The notes under the pieces were generated by a model that was given only the letters and a program-made list of their open reading frames with translations, made no database searches and had not been told where the DNA came from. A stretch of 64,000 bases of DNA from Photobacterium sp. CCB-ST2H9 (GTDB taxonomy: Bacteria > Pseudomonadota > Gammaproteobacteria > Enterobacterales > Vibrionaceae): positions 930,001 to 994,000 of the forward strand of contig NZ_CP100426.1 in assembly GCF_023151555.2 (NCBI RefSeq), given 5' to 3'. Positions 7,941 to 16,755 of this stretch are shown here, piece by piece (position 1 is the first letter of the stretch; each line of letters starts with the position of its first letter). The translations under genes were made by a program, and so were the position numbers.

Positions 7941-9518
7941 TTACTTCACCATACCTTTGATGTACTCACCCAGTTCGGAGTGATGCATGATCTTCGAGAC
8001 CGGAATAATCTCTTTCATCGGCCCCCAGGCAAAGACATTCACAGGCGTATGCGTGTGTGTCCCTGTACCCCAAACGGTGTTTTGCGCTGTTGCCTGTTCA
8101 CGCGCCAGCAAATTTCCGCGATCGTTGTACGGGAAGTAAGCATCAAAATCATTGATTGCCGGGACTTCCTCAACAGACAGGTAACTGTGGTTGTCGTGAT
8201 GGTATGGATTTGGCTTGGTCGTCAGCACGTCCGCAGCCTGAGCAACAGTGATTGGAAAATCGCTGTTTTCATTGACGATTTCAGCCAGTTTTTCCGGTGT
8301 TTGCTGGGCTTGATTCAACCCGTCAAACTCAGCGAACATGGTCGCATAGCTCATCTTCTGGTTGTACAGACCATCCAGGATTTCGAACTTACCAAAGTTG
8401 AAATTCGGAGCATAAGCTTGCTTCTGGAAAGCTTTCCCTGAACGTTTTTCAGGTTGCGGCAACCCTTGTGAAGAATAACTGAAGCCGAATGAGCCGGTTT
8501 CATGGTCAGCAGTGACAATGATTAAGGTATCATCACGACCTTTCGCCCACTGATACACAGAATTGACTGCTTCATCGAACTTGATCATTTCATGCAGCAT
8601 GGTGCCCGCATCATTACTGTGACCCGCCCAGTCAATCTGGCCGCCTTCAACCATCAGGAAAAAGCCGTCTTTATCTTTAGAAAGCAGATTAATTGCTTTC
8701 TCTGTCATTTCTTTCAGTGTTGGTTGTGTCCGTTTCGGGTCGTTTTTAGAATTGCTGTAAGCAATCCCATCATTCATGCCTGAATCAGAAAACAAACCCA
8801 GCAGCTTATTTCCATGCGCTTCTTCCAGCATGTCTTTATTAAATGCCAGGCTGTAACCATCGCTTTTTGCTTCCGTCAGCAGGTTACGCTCATCTTTACG
8901 CTTGGATTTCAGCTTCACGTCGCCATGTGTCAGTGTCTGCAGAGCTTGATACGTCGCACCTTTGTCATTGACTGACTGAGGAATCCAGTGACGCAGACCG
9001 CCGGACAGCATCACATCCGCGCCGGTTGCGAGCATGTCGGAAGCAATGTCGTTTTCAAGAGAACGGTGTGGCTGATGAGCCGCGAATGCTGCAGGCGTGG
9101 CATGCGTCAGGCGAGTATCTGAAACCAGACCGGTCGCTTTCCCAAGACGCTTCGCTTTTTCAAGCACGGTTTCAACCGTGTTGCCTTGGGCGTCAATACC
9201 AATCACTTCTGAAGCGGTATACACCCCGGTCGCCAGCATAGTTGCTGAACAAGCCGAATCGACAACAATGGCTTCGCCCGGATTCGTCATTGAAGCGCCG
9301 ATGACCCCTTCCTGAGCGAGTTTATACAAGGCCGTGGTTTCACCCTTGTACACTGAATGGGGCGCATTTTTCGCGTAGGTTTCCAGCAAGCCGACTTGCT
9401 GTGGTCCCATACCGTCACCAATCATTAAGATGACGTTTTTAATTTCTGCCGATAATGCTGAAAAAGAGATTGTAGAAGTTGCAGCGGCTAAAATAAGAGG
9501 TTTGACTATATGTTTCAT
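7941..9518 (-). CDS. phoA: Secreted alkaline phosphatase
   Basis: About 525 residues. Signal peptide MKHIVKPLILAAATSTISFSALSA, so export to the periplasm or medium. Alkaline phosphatase motifs are all present: metal-binding MIGDGMG, the active-site segment VVDSACSATMLATG with the nucleophilic serine, SDTRLTHATPAAFAAH, MVEGGQIDWAGHSNDA, and VTADHETG. It releases phosphate from phosphomonoesters using zinc and magnesium. I used the ATG at 9516-9518 because it starts directly at the signal peptide; a TTG four codons upstream lacks a ribosome site. No clear Pho box is visible upstream, so control by PhoB is unproven. It is longer than E. coli PhoA (about 470), as in many marine relatives. Confidence 0.9.
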   Translation of the reverse strand: MKHIVKPLILAAATSTISFSALSAEIKNVILMIGDGMGPQQVGLLETYAKNAPHSVYKGETTALYKLAQEGVIGASMTNPGEAIVVDSACSATMLATGVYTASEVIGIDAQGNTVETVLEKAKRLGKATGLVSDTRLTHATPAAFAAHQPHRSLENDIASDMLATGADVMLSGGLRHWIPQSVNDKGATYQALQTLTHGDVKLKSKRKDERNLLTEAKSDGYSLAFNKDMLEEAHGNKLLGLFSDSGMNDGIAYSNSKNDPKRTQPTLKEMTEKAINLLSKDKDGFFLMVEGGQIDWAGHSNDAGTMLHEMIKFDEAVNSVYQWAKGRDDTLIIVTADHETGSFGFSYSSQGLPQPEKRSGKAFQKQAYAPNFNFGKFEILDGLYNQKMSYATMFAEFDGLNQAQQTPEKLAEIVNENSDFPITVAQAADVLTTKPNPYHHDNHSYLSVEEVPAINDFDAYFPYNDRGNLLAREQATAQNTVWGTGTHTHTPVNVFAWGPMKEIIPVSKIMHHSELGEYIKGMVK

Positions 9519-9849
9519 CTTGGTACCCAAATATAAATGCGGCGCCAGTTAAACAATTTTTTTTGACGTTTTTATTGCAGCAATAAAAAGGTTTTATTGA
9601 CGCAATCAATCACAATACCCCATTCATCATTGAACTCTGCGAGTATTGATGAACAGAAAAGTGATTCGAAATCGTTGTTTACTCAGTCATCACCGGTCAG
9701 CTTCAGCCTGGCGTCACTGGCACGTTATTCAGTTCAATTCATATTTCAGCGGCGAGGCATTTGATCCAAGTCATGGATTCCCCTTCATTTCCCGCCCCGC
9801 CATGCAGTATGATGGCTGTCACTTAGTTCTGCGGTAAGACGGATATACA
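9519..9849. other. Divergent intergenic region phoA / yeiR
   Basis: About 330 bases, AT-rich near the phosphatase start, with two similar blocks on the minus strand (GTCAATAAAA and GCAATAAAAA). No gene, RNA or textbook Pho box could be identified. Promoters for both flanking genes must lie here. Confidence 0.35.
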
Positions 9850-10842
9850 ATGACCATCAGCAAACCTATCCCGACCAATATCATCACCGGCTTTCTGGGC
9901 GCCGGAAAAACCACGGCAATCCTGTCTCTCCTGGCACGCAAGCCAGCGGATGAAAAATGGGCCATTCTGATTAATGAATTTGGCAATGTCGGCGTAGACG
10001 GCGCAATGCTGGATCAGCAGGGTGCGATCGTGAAAGAGGTACCGGGCGGTTGTATGTGCTGTGTGGCCGGACTGCCGATGTCCGTCGGCATCAATGCCCT
10101 GCTGGCACAAAATCCGGACCGCCTGCTGCTGGAGCCAACCGGACTGGGCCATCCGAAAGAGATCATCAATAAACTGACGTCTGACAGTTATGCGAAATAT
10201 ATTGATCTGAAAGCGACCATTACGCTGGTTGACCCAAGACAGTTTTCAGACAGTCTCTATACCGACAACCAGAATTTTCAGGACCAGATTGCGCTGGCCG
10301 ATGTCCTGGTCGCCAACAAAATTGATGCCTGCTCAGACTACGATCTGCTGATGTTCGAGCAATACGCGAATGAATGCGAGCCCGCCAAACAGACCCTTGC
10401 ACAGGTGAAGCAGGGACAGCTGGATTTATCGCTGCTGGAAGTGCCCCGCATTCAACGTCAGGCCGCGCACAGCCATCACCATGATCACAGCAGTGACGAT
10501 GCTGCGCCGCTGCCGGGTCTTGAACTGGCACCGGGCGAAACCTTTGTGCGCAGAGAAAACCACGGACAGGGCTACCACAGCTGCGGCTGGTTCTTCGCCA
10601 CCGATTTAGTGTTCGACTTCTCACAACTCTTTACCCTGTTTACCAACCTGAACGCACAACGGGTCAAAGCCGTGGTGAACACTGAACGGGGATGTTTTGC
10701 ATTCAACGTCGTGAATCAGGTAGTCTCGGTGAACGAACTCACACTGGAAGGGTTTGAGTCCCGCATTGAAGTCATCGACAAAGACACCCTGCCCTGGGAT
10801 GAGCTGGAAGAGATCTTATGCTCTTTGGCTAAAAAAGCCTGA
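9850..10842 (+). CDS. yeiR: YeiR-type G3E GTPase (zinc-binding, CobW family)
   Basis: 330 residues. Walker A GFLGAGKT (about residue 14), the metal-binding GGCMCC in the CxCC position (about residue 69), LLLEPTGLGHP, and the guanine-specificity motif NKID (about residue 155) define the COG0523/G3E family. A histidine-rich loop (HSHHHDHS, about residue 205) adds metal sites. Length and motif spacing match E. coli YeiR, a zinc-stimulated GTPase thought to act in metal handling. The C-terminal CobW domain includes GYHSCGWFFATD. It precedes a tldD/tldE pair on the same strand with a 65-base gap, which may place all three in one transcript. Confidence 0.85.
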   Translation: MTISKPIPTNIITGFLGAGKTTAILSLLARKPADEKWAILINEFGNVGVDGAMLDQQGAIVKEVPGGCMCCVAGLPMSVGINALLAQNPDRLLLEPTGLGHPKEIINKLTSDSYAKYIDLKATITLVDPRQFSDSLYTDNQNFQDQIALADVLVANKIDACSDYDLLMFEQYANECEPAKQTLAQVKQGQLDLSLLEVPRIQRQAAHSHHHDHSSDDAAPLPGLELAPGETFVRRENHGQGYHSCGWFFATDLVFDFSQLFTLFTNLNAQRVKAVVNTERGCFAFNVVNQVVSVNELTLEGFESRIEVIDKDTLPWDELEEILCSLAKKA

Positions 10843-10907
10843 TTACTGCTATTGTTAATCAATGATTTGGGATCAACTTGCCACCTGAATTTACGCAAGG
10901 AGCAATT

Positions 10908-12290
10908 ATGCTAAACCCATCAACGGCGAAAGCCGTCATCGACCATGCGCTGTTTCTCGGCGCAGATTTCGCCGAACTGTTCGTCGAGCACCACCAGTCG
11001 GGCTCTGTCGAGTTCAATGCCGGTGATGTCGATAAAATTAACGGCGGTATCGACTTTGGTATCGGTATCCGTTTGTTCTTCGGTCATAAAGTACTGTACG
11101 GCTACACCAACAGTACCGAAGAAGAGGAACTCAAGCGGGTCACCAGCCTGCTGGCGGCCAAAGACAGCCGCGACCAGATTGCTCAGGCTGCCGCACTGAA
11201 CTTTACCCGACTGGCCGACCGCCATCCGGTGCATCAGCCTTTGTCTCAGGATGCCAATCTGGAAGCAAAAATTGCTTTCCTGCGCGCCACCGACAAAGCA
11301 GCCCGTGCAGAAAACGACAAAATCGCTCAGTTCATTGGCCGCATTCTGCAACGCCAACAGCAAATTGAAATTTTCAACTCCAACGGCCTGCACATTGGCG
11401 ATACCCGCCATTACACCCGAATTGCGGCAACTGCTGTGGCACAAAACGGCAGTGAACAGTCCACCGGTTTCGAAGCACCGGGCGCGCTGACCGGCTGGGA
11501 ATTCAATACCAGCATTGACCCGACTGGCCTGGGCCAGCAAGTAGCGAAACAAGCGATGATCAAGCTGACGGCAGAGAACTGTCCGTCCGGCGAAATGCCC
11601 GTGATCATCGGCAACGGTTTCGGCGGCGTGATTTTCCACGAAGCCTGCGGCCACTTGCTGGAAACGACTTCTGTTGCCAAAAAAGCCTCGGTATTCCATG
11701 ACCAGATGGGTGAAATGATTGCCAGTCCTGTGGTCAGTGCGGTCGATGACGGCACCATGGAAAATGAGTGGGGCTCCATCAACATTGACGACGAGGGCAT
11801 GGCCACTCAGCGGACTCAGCTGATCAAAGACGGGAAGCTCACCAGCTTCATGGTGGATCAGATGGGCGCGAAGAAAACCGGCTTTGCGCCGACAGGTTCC
11901 GGCCGTCGTGAGTCTTACAAATTCGCGCCGACTTCCCGGATGCGCAATACCTTCATTGAACCGGGCGACAGCAGCCTGGATGAGATGATTGCCAGTGTCG
12001 AGAAAGGTATTTTCGCCAAGAAAATGGGCGGCGGTTCAGTCCAGCCGGGAACAGGCGAATTCAATTTTGCGGTGCAGGAAACTTATCTGATCGAAAACGG
12101 CAAAATTACCCGTCCGCTGAAATCAGCCACCCTGATCAGCACCGGTCCGAAAGTCCTGAAAGAGATCAGTATGGTCGGACAGGATTTCGAACTGGCCGCC
12201 GGCATGTGCGGCTCGGTCAGTGGCTCGGTTCCGACAACAGTTGGACAGCCGGCGCTGAAAGTAGACAACATTCTGGTGGGAGGTAACTGA
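10908..12290 (+). CDS. tldD: TldD-family metalloprotease subunit
   Basis: About 460 residues. The zinc-binding HEACGH (HExxxH type) is in IFHEACGHLLE, followed by VVDDGTMENEWGSINIDDEG and SGRRESYKFAPTSRMRNT, the standard TldD core. In the TldD/TldE complex this subunit holds the active-site metal and cleaves unfolded peptides, including peptide-toxin or microcin precursors. I used the ATG at 10908, which has AAGGAG at 10895-10900; an ATG ten codons upstream has no such site. It overlaps tldE by one base (TGATG). The sequence differs from E. coli TldD (the N-terminal domain is much shorter), so it may be a paralogue and not the housekeeping copy. Confidence 0.88.
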   Translation: MLNPSTAKAVIDHALFLGADFAELFVEHHQSGSVEFNAGDVDKINGGIDFGIGIRLFFGHKVLYGYTNSTEEEELKRVTSLLAAKDSRDQIAQAAALNFTRLADRHPVHQPLSQDANLEAKIAFLRATDKAARAENDKIAQFIGRILQRQQQIEIFNSNGLHIGDTRHYTRIAATAVAQNGSEQSTGFEAPGALTGWEFNTSIDPTGLGQQVAKQAMIKLTAENCPSGEMPVIIGNGFGGVIFHEACGHLLETTSVAKKASVFHDQMGEMIASPVVSAVDDGTMENEWGSINIDDEGMATQRTQLIKDGKLTSFMVDQMGAKKTGFAPTGSGRRESYKFAPTSRMRNTFIEPGDSSLDEMIASVEKGIFAKKMGGGSVQPGTGEFNFAVQETYLIENGKITRPLKSATLISTGPKVLKEISMVGQDFELAAGMCGSVSGSVPTTVGQPALKVDNILVGGN

Positions 12291-13630
12291 TGGCGGATCA
12301 ACAAACCCTGCAACACGCCATGGAACAAGTGCTGGAACTGGCTACAGCAGCCGGTGCAGAAGCGGATGTCCTGGCCAGCAGCAGCCATAACCTGTCGCTG
12401 AAAGCCAACAACGGCGAGCTGGACGAGTACAAAGTCACGTCCGGTCAGGTGATCGGCGTTCGCGTCGCCAAAGACGACAAAGTAGCCACCAGCTATTCCG
12501 AATCGCTGCATCCGGACAGTCTGAAGCTCATGGTAGAACAGGCGCTGCAAAGTGCTCAGTACACCAAAGCCGACGCACATCAGGGCATTCAGGCAGAAAA
12601 CAGCCGTCTGACGACCACTCATCCGGAAATTTATCAGCAGGATGATGCTGAGATTGATCAGAAGATTGCTCTGTCACTGTCTCTGGAACAAGGTGTGATC
12701 GGCAAAGGTGCGAAAAGTGCGCCCTACAATGGTTTTGGCGAGTCCGACAGCCTGAGTCTGCTGGCAAACACCCGTGGCAGCTTCTGTCAGCACAGAGAGC
12801 GTTCCACGTACTGCTATACCTATGCGCTGATCGATCAGGACGGCAAACAGGCCATGCATGGCGGCATGTCATCCGGACGCCGTTTTGACGAGCTGGACCC
12901 GCAGTACTGCATCAGCCACGGCGTTGAAACCGCGATGGCACTGTTAGACGGCGGCCCGATTGCAACCGGCAAGTATGCGGTCATCTTTAACCTGAGCGAG
13001 CTCAGCAGTTTGTTCGGCGCGTTCGGCATGTGCCTGTCCGGCCAGTCGGCCATGAAAGGCATCAACCCATGGCGCGACTCACTGCATCAGCAGGTGGCCA
13101 GCCCGCTCCTCACCGTCAGCGATATGGCTTACATGGAAGGCGGTTCTGCCATCAAAGCGTTCGACAGCGAAGGCTTCGCGACGCAGGACACCATTTTAAT
13201 TGGTGAAGGCCAGCTGCAAAGCCTGCTGCATAACAGCCATACGGCCAGTTATTTCGGCATTGCCAATACGGCCAACGCCTCCCGTTCTGCGAAAGGTGGT
13301 CTGGGTGTGGCGTCGCGTCATCTGGTGATTGCTGAAGGTCAGAGTTCCGAGGCCGAAGTCACCGCAGGTGAATATCTGGAACTGGTCGAGTTGCAGGGCG
13401 TTCATTCCGGTGCTGATGCGATCAGCGGCGATTTCTCCTTCGGCGCCAGCGGCTTCCTGTGCCGCGACGGCAAACGCATTCAGCCGGTCCGGGGCATCAC
13501 CGTTGCCGGAAACTTCTATCAGATGATCAAAGCCATTGATGCGGTCGGAAATCAGCTGGAGAACGATTATGAGCGCGATTTCTTCGCACCGAAAATTCGT
13601 TTTAACGGCCTGAGTATCGCCGGAAAATAA
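12290..13630 (+). CDS. TldE/PmbA-family protease subunit
   Basis: 446 residues, the PmbA/TldE partner that lacks the zinc motif and forms the lid of the heterodimer. Features are the N-terminal DxxKVTSGQVIGVRVAKDDKVATSYSES, the central GGPIATGKYAVIFNLSELSSLFGAF and the C-terminal SGADAISGDFSFGASGFLC. Start and stop overlap upstream tldD in TGATG, so both subunits are made at matched levels. Many gammaproteobacteria carry tldD and pmbA at separate places; a linked pair suggests a second dedicated TldD/E system. The gene is followed at once by a strong terminator, closing the unit. Confidence 0.88.
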   Translation: MADQQTLQHAMEQVLELATAAGAEADVLASSSHNLSLKANNGELDEYKVTSGQVIGVRVAKDDKVATSYSESLHPDSLKLMVEQALQSAQYTKADAHQGIQAENSRLTTTHPEIYQQDDAEIDQKIALSLSLEQGVIGKGAKSAPYNGFGESDSLSLLANTRGSFCQHRERSTYCYTYALIDQDGKQAMHGGMSSGRRFDELDPQYCISHGVETAMALLDGGPIATGKYAVIFNLSELSSLFGAFGMCLSGQSAMKGINPWRDSLHQQVASPLLTVSDMAYMEGGSAIKAFDSEGFATQDTILIGEGQLQSLLHNSHTASYFGIANTANASRSAKGGLGVASRHLVIAEGQSSEAEVTAGEYLELVELQGVHSGADAISGDFSFGASGFLCRDGKRIQPVRGITVAGNFYQMIKAIDAVGNQLENDYERDFFAPKIRFNGLSIAGK

Positions 13631-13650
13631 ATGCGCTTACCGTCCTCAAA

Positions 13651-13674
13651 AGCGAGCTTCGGCTCGCTTTTTTT
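13651..13674 (+). terminator. Rho-independent terminator after tldD-tldE
   Basis: Stem AGCGAGC at 13651-13657, UUCG tetraloop, GCTCGCT at 13662-13668, then seven T. A textbook terminator twenty bases after the tldE stop. Confidence 0.92.
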
Positions 13675-13697
13675 GTTTAGGTAAACAATCGATTATC

Positions 13698-13946
13698 TCA
13701 CCCGATAGCTGAATCCGGATCGAGCAGATAATACACATTCACGGATGCTGCGCCGAGCTCGGGATCCAGATATCCCTGAACACTTTCGATGGAGTCGGCT
13801 TCCCAGACACACTGGCAGCAGTGGTTGTCTTTATCGAGTAATGCCGTCCGGAGATGCAGCCCTTCCGGCGGCTGTCCCAGTGCTGACCCAGCCTTTTGTG
13901 AGAACAGCTCGACGTCCGTAATATTGTGTTCCGTCGCGATAAACAT
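13698..13946 (-). CDS. Small protein, ferredoxin-like-fold candidate
   Basis: 82 residues, not recognised by name. The pattern (short strand MFIATEHNI, helix, HLRTALLDKDNHCCQCVWEADSIESVQGYL, then a strand ASVNVYYLLD) resembles small dimeric alpha/beta-barrel proteins (DUF4242 or ABM-like), where the phrase 'cVWEADSIESVQGYLD' recurs in similar form. A CCxC cluster in the middle could bind a metal. Ribosome site GAGGAA lies before the ATG. It stands alone. Confidence 0.6.
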   Translation of the reverse strand: MFIATEHNITDVELFSQKAGSALGQPPEGLHLRTALLDKDNHCCQCVWEADSIESVQGYLDPELGAASVNVYYLLDPDSAIG

Positions 13947-14020
13947 GCAAGATTCCTCAGTCAGCTCCTTACCTGAGTATAGGAGCTGAGCATGAGTCTT
14001 CCTGTCTGGTCTGTCGTCGC

Positions 14021-14470
14021 TTATGCGCTGGCAGGCAGTTCTTTGCGGGCCTCAATGGCCTCGATGGTTTCGCGGAGCTTTGGAGAAATGCTGGCTTTGG
14101 TGTTGTTTTTGAAATCAAACATCACCACCAGTGCAGTCCCGCGCGTGGTCACCGCACCCATTTTTTTACTGAAGATCTCGTATTCCATGGTGAAGCGATC
14201 GTCTTCGATCCGGGTGACTTTCGAGCCGACCAGCAGAGTATCCGGGTAAGTGACCGGCAGGCGGTAGCGGGCGCTGGTTTCACCGAGTACAGGTCCGACA
14301 CCTGTATCTTTCATGTCGTCCATCAAAGCGGCTTCTTTGAAGTAATCCAGTCGCGCGGTCTCGAAATAACGGAAATAAACCACGTTGTTCACATGATTCA
14401 GGGCATCCATTTCACCCCAGGCAACAGGAATTTCAGTGATCACCGGGTACTGCTGAAGAATTGCGTCCAT
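14021..14470 (-). CDS. Acyl-CoA thioesterase, 4-hydroxybenzoyl-CoA type (hotdog fold)
   Basis: 149 residues. The N-terminal motif WGEMDALNHVNNVVYFRYFE is the 4HBT/YbgC signature, with the catalytic aspartate in MDALNH. The rest forms one hotdog domain ending in a helical tail. It would hydrolyse an acyl-CoA thioester in the cytoplasm; the acyl group is unknown. GAGGAA precedes the ATG. It is probably a single-gene unit. Confidence 0.85.
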   Translation of the reverse strand: MDAILQQYPVITEIPVAWGEMDALNHVNNVVYFRYFETARLDYFKEAALMDDMKDTGVGPVLGETSARYRLPVTYPDTLLVGSKVTRIEDDRFTMEYEIFSKKMGAVTTRGTALVVMFDFKNNTKASISPKLRETIEAIEARKELPASA

Positions 14471-14602
14471 CTTGATTCCTCAAGGATAAGGTTAGAGTTT
14501 TTAATCTAACCTTTCCGCAACATAACCACAACATCCGGCCTCAGAAATGAGAAGTCAGTGAGTGACGACGCATCGGACGCCGTTCGGGCAACACGCGCAG
14601 TA

Positions 14603-15130
14603 TTACAGAAAATCCATCCCGTAAAGGATTTCGCCGCAGTGACGACATTTGAATTTGTAAACAGCCGGGTTTCCGCCCTTCTCGTACGTACTCAGAATAT
14701 CCTGCCAGATTTCCGCTTTCAGCAGATGGCGGCTCAAAAACGCCTGCAGGGCCTGTCCGCTGAGCGCTTTCAGTTCCTCGGGTTCAGCAAAGCCATGAAA
14801 TTCGCAGGCGTCTCCGCAATGATCCAGCCAGACTTCCTGCTGCCAGGACTGATAACCCGGCGTGCGCTGGCAGACCTCGGCGATCACATCGCGGTTCAGG
14901 CCCGCGCCGTCCAGCGGAAAGTCATCAGAGTAATACGCTTTAAATGCCTTGGCAGCCGAACCGTCAGCAATACACCAAGGGCACAGCCACTCGATATCAC
15001 GCTGAGAATAAATACTGCCACTGTACAGGTATCCACGCGCCTCACCACAGCAGTCGCAAACTTTCATGCTTTTCACGACGGCACCGGTTGCCAGTGGATC
15101 CGGATGATATGTGAATTTCGGAAGTGTCAC
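14603..15130 (-). CDS. cbrC: CbrC family (UPF0167) zinc-ribbon protein
   Basis: 175 residues. Begins LPKFTYHPDPLATG and carries cysteine pairs CDCC, CPWC, a middle CGDAC, and a C-terminal KCRHCGEILYGMDFL, the arrangement of the CbrC/UPF0167 family. E. coli CbrC is linked to colicin E2 tolerance, but its biochemical role is unknown. The cysteines suggest two zinc knuckles. The start is GTG at 15130, with AAAGGA eight bases upstream. Confidence 0.8.
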   Translation of the reverse strand: MTLPKFTYHPDPLATGAVVKSMKVCDCCGEARGYLYSGSIYSQRDIEWLCPWCIADGSAAKAFKAYYSDDFPLDGAGLNRDVIAEVCQRTPGYQSWQQEVWLDHCGDACEFHGFAEPEELKALSGQALQAFLSRHLLKAEIWQDILSTYEKGGNPAVYKFKCRHCGEILYGMDFL

Positions 15131-15529
15131 TATTTGTATCCTTTGTCAAACCGATGGCTTTGCAGAGCCATTCTCATCGTTTCACACCAAAGCAAACAAG
15201 AAACCTTGGCATCAATCCAATGCGGCGAATATGCGACAGAATTTAGCCACACATGAGGGTTCTGACAGAGTGGATGAGAAAATCCGAAGCGTGATCACTT
15301 TATCGACAATCGTATCATAATGACCGGGTCCCCTCCGGGTTCGTCCGGCGCACAGCAATCTCCGGCTGGATAAGCTTTCACCAGTTATGACAGGCCTGTG
15401 CAAATTTCCGGCTCAAGGCCTGAATTCCCGGTAATTTCATACGGTCTGACTGCTTTTTTCCGGTATCCTTGCCCGCCAATCGATAACGAATGTGCCGGGC
15501 TCACAGCCCAGCCAAAGAAAAACGCACTT
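15131..15529. other. Divergent intergenic region cbrC / membrane protein
   Basis: About 400 bases with no credible gene. It contains a short inverted repeat around GGGTCCCCTCCGGGTTCGTCCGG near 15330-15350 but no T tail, and no clear promoter could be assigned. Confidence 0.3.
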
Positions 15530-16666
15530 ATGGTTTCAGACAACGCAATTCCCGGGAGAAGCAATATCCGCTTTCCGAAAGGCCGTTTTGCCATGTGGAC
15601 GGTGTACAGCTTTACCGGCGCCTCAATCTTGGCTTCAATCATTTTTTCGCTCTTGCTGTTTTTATCTATCGACGAGAACCCGGTCATGCAGGTCCTCTTT
15701 GGTGGACTGGCGGTCATTTTCGAACTGGGTAAATTCTTTGCCTGGTATGAATTTGGCGAGCGACGCGCCAGACGGAGCTACACCGGTGCGGCCTCTGCTT
15801 TTGCTTTCTATTCCGTGCTGGCCGCGATTTCTATCGGCGGCTCCGTGGGCGGTATCCAGAGTGCGACCAATCAGGCACAAAGCCATGTCAGCGTTCAGCA
15901 AAGCAAAATCAATGCTTACAACATGCAGATTGAAGCGATCGAAAAACAGATTGCTCTGAATAACGTGGCTGCGCAGAAATATATCCAGATGGCGCGCATT
16001 GCCACCGGGGTCACCCGGATCCAGCATGAAAACAGTAAACTCCGCAAACAGCAGCAGGCGCTGGCCATAGAAAGGGACAACCTGCCCGTCGTCAGCCAGG
16101 GATCGGTGCTGGGTCTGATTGACGGTCTGGCCAAGACCCTCAGAGTCAGCGCTGAATCCGCGCAGCTTGGACTGGTGATTTTCCTGTCTGTTTTACTGGA
16201 TTTCTTTGCTGCTTTCTTTGTCGGGCTGATCGGTGAAGAGCTGCGTTTCCGCCAGAACTTCAACCGCAAGCACGCAATTTATGTCTCGGATACAACGGTG
16301 CGGCAATCGGACGCCGTACACAATCAAACATCCGATGAAACCCGTTCGACAAACGCCGTGACTGAAAGCTCAGCCAGTCTGGCAACACTTGCGCTGGAAG
16401 CAGCCCACGAGGACCAGCAACAGAAAGAACAGACTGAAGCGGTCAGCCTGCAGTCACCTTATGAGCGTGTCGTCGACGCGCTGACATCCAATGCGGTCAG
16501 TTGCTCGAAACGCGCCATCATCCGGGCACTCAAGCTGACCGCAGAAGAAGTCGATGCTGTGTTCCACCAGATGATGCAGGAAGGCATGGTCAGCAAGAAG
16601 CCAAACCATCACTTCCAGTGGCACGGCGTTCAGGCCGCAACTGAAGAAGCAACATCGGCAAGCTGA
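15530..16666 (+). CDS. Membrane protein with coiled coil and winged-helix-like C-terminus
   Basis: About 378 residues from the ATG at 15530. Three membrane segments near the N-terminus (SFTGASILASIIFSLLLFL; PVMQVLFGGLAVIFELGKFF; SAFAFYSVLAAISIGGSVGG) are followed by a long coiled-coil loop (SVQQSKINAYNMQIEAIEKQ onward), then another membrane segment (LGLVIFLSVLLDFFAAFFVGLIG). The cytoplasmic tail ends in a region that reads like a winged helix (YERVVDALTSNAVSCSKRAI, EEVDAVFHQMMQEGMVSKK). I do not recognise a named family. A membrane-tethered sensor or regulator fits the layout, but no ligand or target is evident. An open frame extends upstream to 15398 without a better ribosome site. It ends at a strong terminator. 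Confidence 0.7.
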   Translation: MVSDNAIPGRSNIRFPKGRFAMWTVYSFTGASILASIIFSLLLFLSIDENPVMQVLFGGLAVIFELGKFFAWYEFGERRARRSYTGAASAFAFYSVLAAISIGGSVGGIQSATNQAQSHVSVQQSKINAYNMQIEAIEKQIALNNVAAQKYIQMARIATGVTRIQHENSKLRKQQQALAIERDNLPVVSQGSVLGLIDGLAKTLRVSAESAQLGLVIFLSVLLDFFAAFFVGLIGEELRFRQNFNRKHAIYVSDTTVRQSDAVHNQTSDETRSTNAVTESSASLATLALEAAHEDQQQKEQTEAVSLQSPYERVVDALTSNAVSCSKRAIIRALKLTAEEVDAVFHQMMQEGMVSKKPNHHFQWHGVQAATEEATSAS

Positions 16667-16707
16667 TCTCTGCTCAGGGGCAGTGGACATCAGGGATAGT
16701 GAACACG

Positions 16708-16738
16708 AAAAAGCGGGAGCAAACCTCCCGCTTTTTTT
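16708..16738. terminator. Bidirectional terminator
   Basis: Stem AAAAAGCGGGAG at 16708-16719 with CTCCCGCTTTTT at 16725-16736, CAAAC loop, T-run on the plus side and A-run on the other. It serves the membrane protein gene and, on the minus strand, the C39-like protein gene. Confidence 0.9.
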
Positions 16739-16755
16739 CGTTCTGAAAACAATAC

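Noticed and set aside
9519..9849. Pho box upstream of phoA
   Set aside because: No repeat close to CTGTCAT-N4-CTGTCAT could be found.
10920..11699. 259-residue ORF antisense to tldD
   Set aside because: Shadow frame of a well-supported gene; sequence has no family resemblance.
14558..15256. 232-residue plus-strand ORF over cbrC
   Set aside because: Antisense to a gene with clear cysteine motifs and a good ribosome site.
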